64,000 nt of DNA from Rhizophagus irregularis (taxonomy: Eukaryota > Glomeromycota > Glomeromycetes > Glomerales > Glomeraceae), in contig NC_089445.1 of assembly GCF_026210795.1 (NCBI RefSeq), positions 372,001 through 436,000 of the forward strand, written 5' to 3'. Position 1 is the first letter of the stretch. Every line of letters starts with the position of its first letter. Of the stretch, positions 59,818-64,000 are shown in pieces. The notes beneath the pieces were generated by a model. The model saw only the letters and a program-made list of their open reading frames with translations. It searched no databases and was not told the DNA's origin. A program made the position numbers and the translations under genes.

Positions 59818-61824
59818 ATTTAGGATTTTGGTATTCATGAATTAATGAATAATCTAATTGAAGATTGATTTATGAAGACAATTTTATTCAATTATTCTTG
59901 ACGTTATATAAGTAAGAGCATTTCTCATAAATTTTAAGATAAAATTTAGTTAATTAATTATTTTTATACACTATTTATCTTATTAAACTAAAAAATAAAT
60001 AAATTATTTAAATAGAACACAATTACGTTTGAGTATCTTTTTTAAAATTTTTTACTTACACTCTTATATGAAGAAATGATTTTCCTTTATATAAAAAAAA
60101 ATGTGTCAAATTCACAATCAATTATACGAAGCGGATTGAACCTTTAGAGGTAACTTATAGCTACAGCTATTTATTAAAATTTTTATATAGACTTAATATT
60201 TCACTATCCAGATAAGAGACATAATCTAATCGGGTAACCCAACGTGTCCTGGTTCAAATAGACAACATTTCGTTGCTTGATGTCAGGTTGTTGTCAGGTG
60301 TACAAATCAGAATGATACCTGAACTCGATAACTTGCTCTATCCAGCCTCACTTTAAAGCAACATGTAACGTTAAAGACGTAATGCAGTGAGAATGCTTCA
60401 ATATAAAGAATATAGAGAGTATTGAAGATCCGAGTCATTCGCTAAGAATTTTTAATTGTAAAACTAAAGAATACTATTAACTTCATGCTTTCCATCCGGC
60501 TCTGCAAATTAAAACCAGTTTCAACCATTTTCTCAATTTGACTTGTCAAATATCAAAAATATACAGGACTGAGACCTTTATAGCTATAAGCAAAAACTGA
60601 TTCTTCTGACACAAACACGTCACAAATCTCAGTATGACTTGTTAATAGGTTTGAATGTGCAATTTAATGGTCATTGGTAGTTAAGTGGGTGGCGTTGTAA
60701 AATTTCGAATTTACAGAACGAAGTGTTCTAATTAACTAAATAGTATACCATAGAGTCAGTAATAGTTTCACTTTCGAGGCGTGCATTCCTAAACAGTTTG
60801 CATAGGAATGCTTGCTTTGACTTGCTTTTAAAAAAATGAAAGAAGAAGAATAATTTTTCAGCTTCCACCTGATACACCTGATATTCATGATAATCTAACT
60901 TTTTCAAGTGCTTTTCCATCGTGAATTAGTTGAATTATATATATTATATATAAAAATAACACGAGGCATTACATTCAATTACAGGAATGATTTTCATCAT
61001 GTATATTATAAGCAGGTTGGAAACTCGTTTTCAAGTACTTTTTTTGAAGGGAAAAGCAGGAGTTTCAGTCACGTGACTTTTGGGCCGCATTAAATAGATT
61101 ACAGAAATTAGTAAAAAATTACTGATAATGTCAGTCAGCTACTAAAATAAGTAATAAAATTCTAACCAACATTATTGAAAAATTTAAAATTATCTAAAAA
61201 AGAAAGATTTTTATGGTTATTTTGGCTTATTCTATATATTTATTTTTTGTTACCTAATTTCAGTATTACTTGGAATCCTATATATTCTGTAGAATTAAAT
61301 ATTGAAAAGTAAAATATAATTATTACCTGTTATATTAATAGGATTAACTTAGCTAATTTACTAATAATATAGAATAAAAATAATAAATAAATAATATATA
61401 AATCATATAACTATACTGTATTTATAATTTAGTAATTATTGTAATTAAATATTTAAATTTTTATTTTTATTGTAAATAAATAAAATTTGTTATTACAGTT
61501 CATCTTTTCTATAGTATATTTTTATATAATGAATAACTTGCTATAATAAAGAAAAGTTCAAATACAGGTTTTTTTTATATATAATTTCACTATAATGAAT
61601 TTTAATTTCCAGTCCATAAAATTTATTATAGTAAAAGTAAACTGTAAAAAATAAGAAATTTTTTAAATAATTAAAAGATTTTATTTTTTATTTTTTAAAC
61701 TTAAAATTTTTAAATTTTAAGTAAAATTTAATTAAGTATAAATAAATAAATAATTATTGCAAGATTAAAAAAAAAAACAATAATATTGTTAATTACAAGT
61801 CATTATCTTTTTTTAAAAAAAAAT
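59818..61824. other. 2-kb intergenic region
   Basis: No gene is supported. It is GC-richer from 60110 to 60680, including AACCCAACGTGTCCTGGTTC (about 60237), where a polymerase III B-box-like GGTTCAAAT occurs without a foldable tRNA. From 61100 the sequence is extremely AT-rich with TATAATAA-type simple repeats. Confidence 0.4.
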
Positions 61825-62495
61825 TTAATATTTTCTAATATTTTGCTGAGTATAATAATCATATTGAGATAACATCCAAATTAAGGAAAAAGCTAAAATA
61901 AATAAATAAATAAATTTAGATTTTCAATTTTTTTTTTTAAAAAAAAAAATTATTATTATTATTAATATTTAAACTTACTTGAAACTATAACAGGAGATAA
62001 CCATCCTGCACTAATTTTTGCACTTCTAAAAATAAAAAATTCAGAAATAAAATGTAACCATGCAATTACATATGTCCAAATTGCAATTTGATAAATACTA
62101 AAAAAAAAAAATATATTTATAATTAATATTTAATAATAAAAAATTAATGGTATCAAATTTATCAATTTTGATGATAAAAATACTCACTTTACTTCGGTTA
62201 TATTATATGCCGCATATATCCTTATAATGGCTGATAATAATGTCCATATCGCAAATGTTCTTGATGATAATGCTGTAACTATTAAATTCGGAAATAAAAC
62301 ATTAACTTCTAAAATGGAAATTGAATATTGAAAAATTCCGAATTGTGCATATAATTTACCTTGATCAGGTCTTGCAGAATAAATTCTTTTTGTTAAAGAA
62401 AGTGTAACAAAATTTTGGATTGTATTAAATAATGCCAAAATTGATACAAATAACATCCAATACGATAAATATCCTCCCGCACTTTCTGGTAACAT
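61825..62495 (-). CDS. Ergosterol biosynthetic protein 28 (Erg28) homologue
   Basis: An ER membrane scaffold that tethers the C-4 demethylation enzymes (Erg25/26/27) in sterol synthesis. Start MLPESAGGYLSYWMLFVSIL at 62495, then ALFNTIQNFVTLSLTKRIYS (the conserved N-x-x-Q-x-x-x-x segment of Erg28), FPNLIVTALSSRTFAIWTLL, SAIIRIYAAYNITEVK, intron, VYQIAIWTYVIAWLHFISEF (about 62100-62035), FIFRSAKISAGWLSPVIVS, intron, and SLIWMLSQYDYYTQQNIRKY-stop (about 61885-61825). Four hydrophobic helices and the length of about 160 residues fit the family. No lesion seen. The start is preceded by AC-rich sequence; the gene and its minus-strand neighbour at 62690 are in tandem. Confidence 0.85.
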
Positions 62496-62689
62496 GGTGA
62501 AGAAAAAAAAATGTACAAAAAGATTTGAAAAATTGGAAAATCTTAAAATCGATGAAACTCATTTATATTTATGTATGATAAATCACATGATTGTACAAGG
62601 TTACAAAATTTTATTATAATTATTTGTTATTTACAAATTGTAATCGTTAAATAATTTATTTGAACATCATCTCACTTTTCTCATTTTCA

Positions 62690-64000
62690 TCAATTTAATA
62701 AATTATCAAGAGATAATGGGTTGATAGGGGCAGGACTAGGTTGTTTATTATCATCTACATCATCGTCATATTCATCTTCTCTAGATTCAAATTCTTCATA
62801 ATCCATAATTTCTAGCTGATCATCATCATTTTCTGACACTGTTTCTTCGCCTAATGTTACTAAGCATTCGGCCAATATTTGTCTATTCTCAATTTCCACA
62901 CTTTGAATTCTAAAATAAAATTATATTTAATAAAATATTCATTACACTTAATCCTTTTTTTTTTTTGTATTTACCTGACATCATGTAATTTATCTACAAC
63001 ATGTTCTCTGAGTGGTTTATAACTGAAAATTTCTATAATTTTTTGCATTTGTTCAACCCTTAATGTTGAAAAGAGATGTTATTAACATACAAGTTAATCC
63101 GAGTTCAGATATAGTTTAAACTCGCTTACACATTCTTTAATTTTACAGCATCATTTGGTAAATTCGTAAGATAACGCGACATCTTATTTAATAGACTCTA
63201 AAAAAAAACAAAAAACTTTTTATTTATTATATATTGTAAAATAAAATGAATTATTAACATTATACCTCAATATGTTTACCTCAATATGTTCTGGTGTTGG
63301 TAAATCTATATTATGTCCAGCGACATAACTTTTTGGTGGTGGTGGTGTTACTGATGTTGATGGTTCTGATAATAAATTCTTTCCATTTTCTGATTTATAT
63401 ATAGTGAAATACATGACTAAAGAAAATTGAAATTTTTTAAGAAAAAATAATATATATATATATTTTCCCGTACGGACGTTCTCATATAAAAACTTACATA
63501 AATCATTCTCCTTTGGATCCTCTTGATTATCTGTACTTGGAGGTGGTTCAATTGCAGCATAATTATCTCCTTTCATCCAAACAATAGCGACATGATTTTC
63601 TTTTCTGAGACATTTCCATAACGCGGAAAAATATTCATAATTATTTCGTACTTGTTTATCCTAAATCATTCCAACTCAAACGTCTTAGAGAGTGTCAGAA
63701 AAAGATAATTTCAAGAAAAGAAAAAAGTCCCTTGTTTATCCACCTGGTCATCATATTCTTCATCTACGAACATCCATAATCGAAAAATAGAAGGTTCCCC
63801 AAGTAATTTTTCCCTTGGCTTAAATGCTACAATGGACAAAGTTCTTACAATATCATGTACTTTAGAAAGGAATTTTTACGATCAATAAAATATCAAAGAA
63901 ATTATTATAAAAAAAAAAATTAAAATTAATAATGCTTACTATATTCGACATCAGGAAGAACAGGATATACTTTAATCGGAAAACGTAATTGCCCACATAA
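62690..64000 (-). CDS. Unrecognised multi-exon protein, N-terminus beyond the window
   Basis: The gene runs off the right edge. Exons read from the right: CGQLRFPIKVYPVLPDVEY (64000-63942), VHDIVRTLSIVAFKPREKLL and GEPSIFRLWMFVDEEYDDQ (about 63870-63745), DKQVRNNYEYFSALWKCLRK and ENHVAIVWMKGDNYAAIEP (about 63660-63500), a Pro/Ser-rich linker with TSVTPPPPKSYVAGHNIDLP (about 63390-63285), NKMSRYLTNLPNDAVKLKN, a helical VEQMQKIIEIFSYKPLREHV, and an acidic end (ESREDEYDDDVDD) with LDNLLN-stop at 62690. The FSALWKCL...VAIVWMK segment vaguely recalls the Ku70/Ku80 core barrel, but the following Ku motifs are not seen, so no function is assigned. Confidence 0.6.

Noticed and set aside
60237-60265. 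GGTTCAAAT resembling a polymerase III B box
   Set aside because: No partner A box at the right distance and no tRNA fold.

Overview
The window looks like nuclear DNA of an arbuscular mycorrhizal fungus (Glomeromycotina, most like Rhizophagus). This is inference from very high AT content, genes cut by many short GT-AG introns, several small MATA-type HMG-box genes in a row, an ML-domain secreted protein, fungal P450s, an Erg28 homologue, and dense nested DNA transposons. No viral genome, CRISPR array, rRNA gene or convincing tRNA gene was seen. Layout: 0.9-8.2 kb holds two cytochrome P450 loci on the minus strand, the first apparently intact and the second broken by a stop in the I-helix, with a Mutator-like MITE and a tandem repeat between them. 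8.6-14.5 kb is accessory: a collapsed PIF1-like helicase remnant, a ~105 bp tandem array, two gene fragments and a minisatellite. 14.56-16.81 kb (copy A) and 35.78-42.29 kb (copy B) are two arms of an inverted segmental duplication. Copy B carries an intact secreted ML-domain gene plus a 4.26 kb pogo/Tigger-like transposon that itself holds two hAT-type insertions; copy A has a gutted ML gene and preserves the pre-insertion site. Between the arms lie conserved genes: peroxisomal-type citrate synthase (C-terminal SKL), a two-HMG-box protein, Mago nashi with a divergent partner, methionine aminopeptidase 2 and ribosomal P1. 44-56.4 kb has an HMG-box family (one N-terminal fragment, two intact genes, one pseudogene), short palindromic elements, a multipass membrane protein with an 11-residue repeat tail, a possible solo LTR and a decayed hAT transposon. 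56.7-64 kb returns to conserved genes: glyoxalase II, an F-box protein, Erg28 and the 3' part of an unrecognised gene that leaves the window. The genes do not form one pathway. Citrate synthase fits the glyoxylate cycle, Erg28 and the P450s fit sterol or lipid metabolism, Mago belongs to the exon junction complex, and MetAP2 and P1 to translation. The most notable structures are the inverted duplication around housekeeping genes with its dated nested transposons, the HMG-box cluster, and the two-box HMG protein. Splice sites and products were read by eye; no database search was run.
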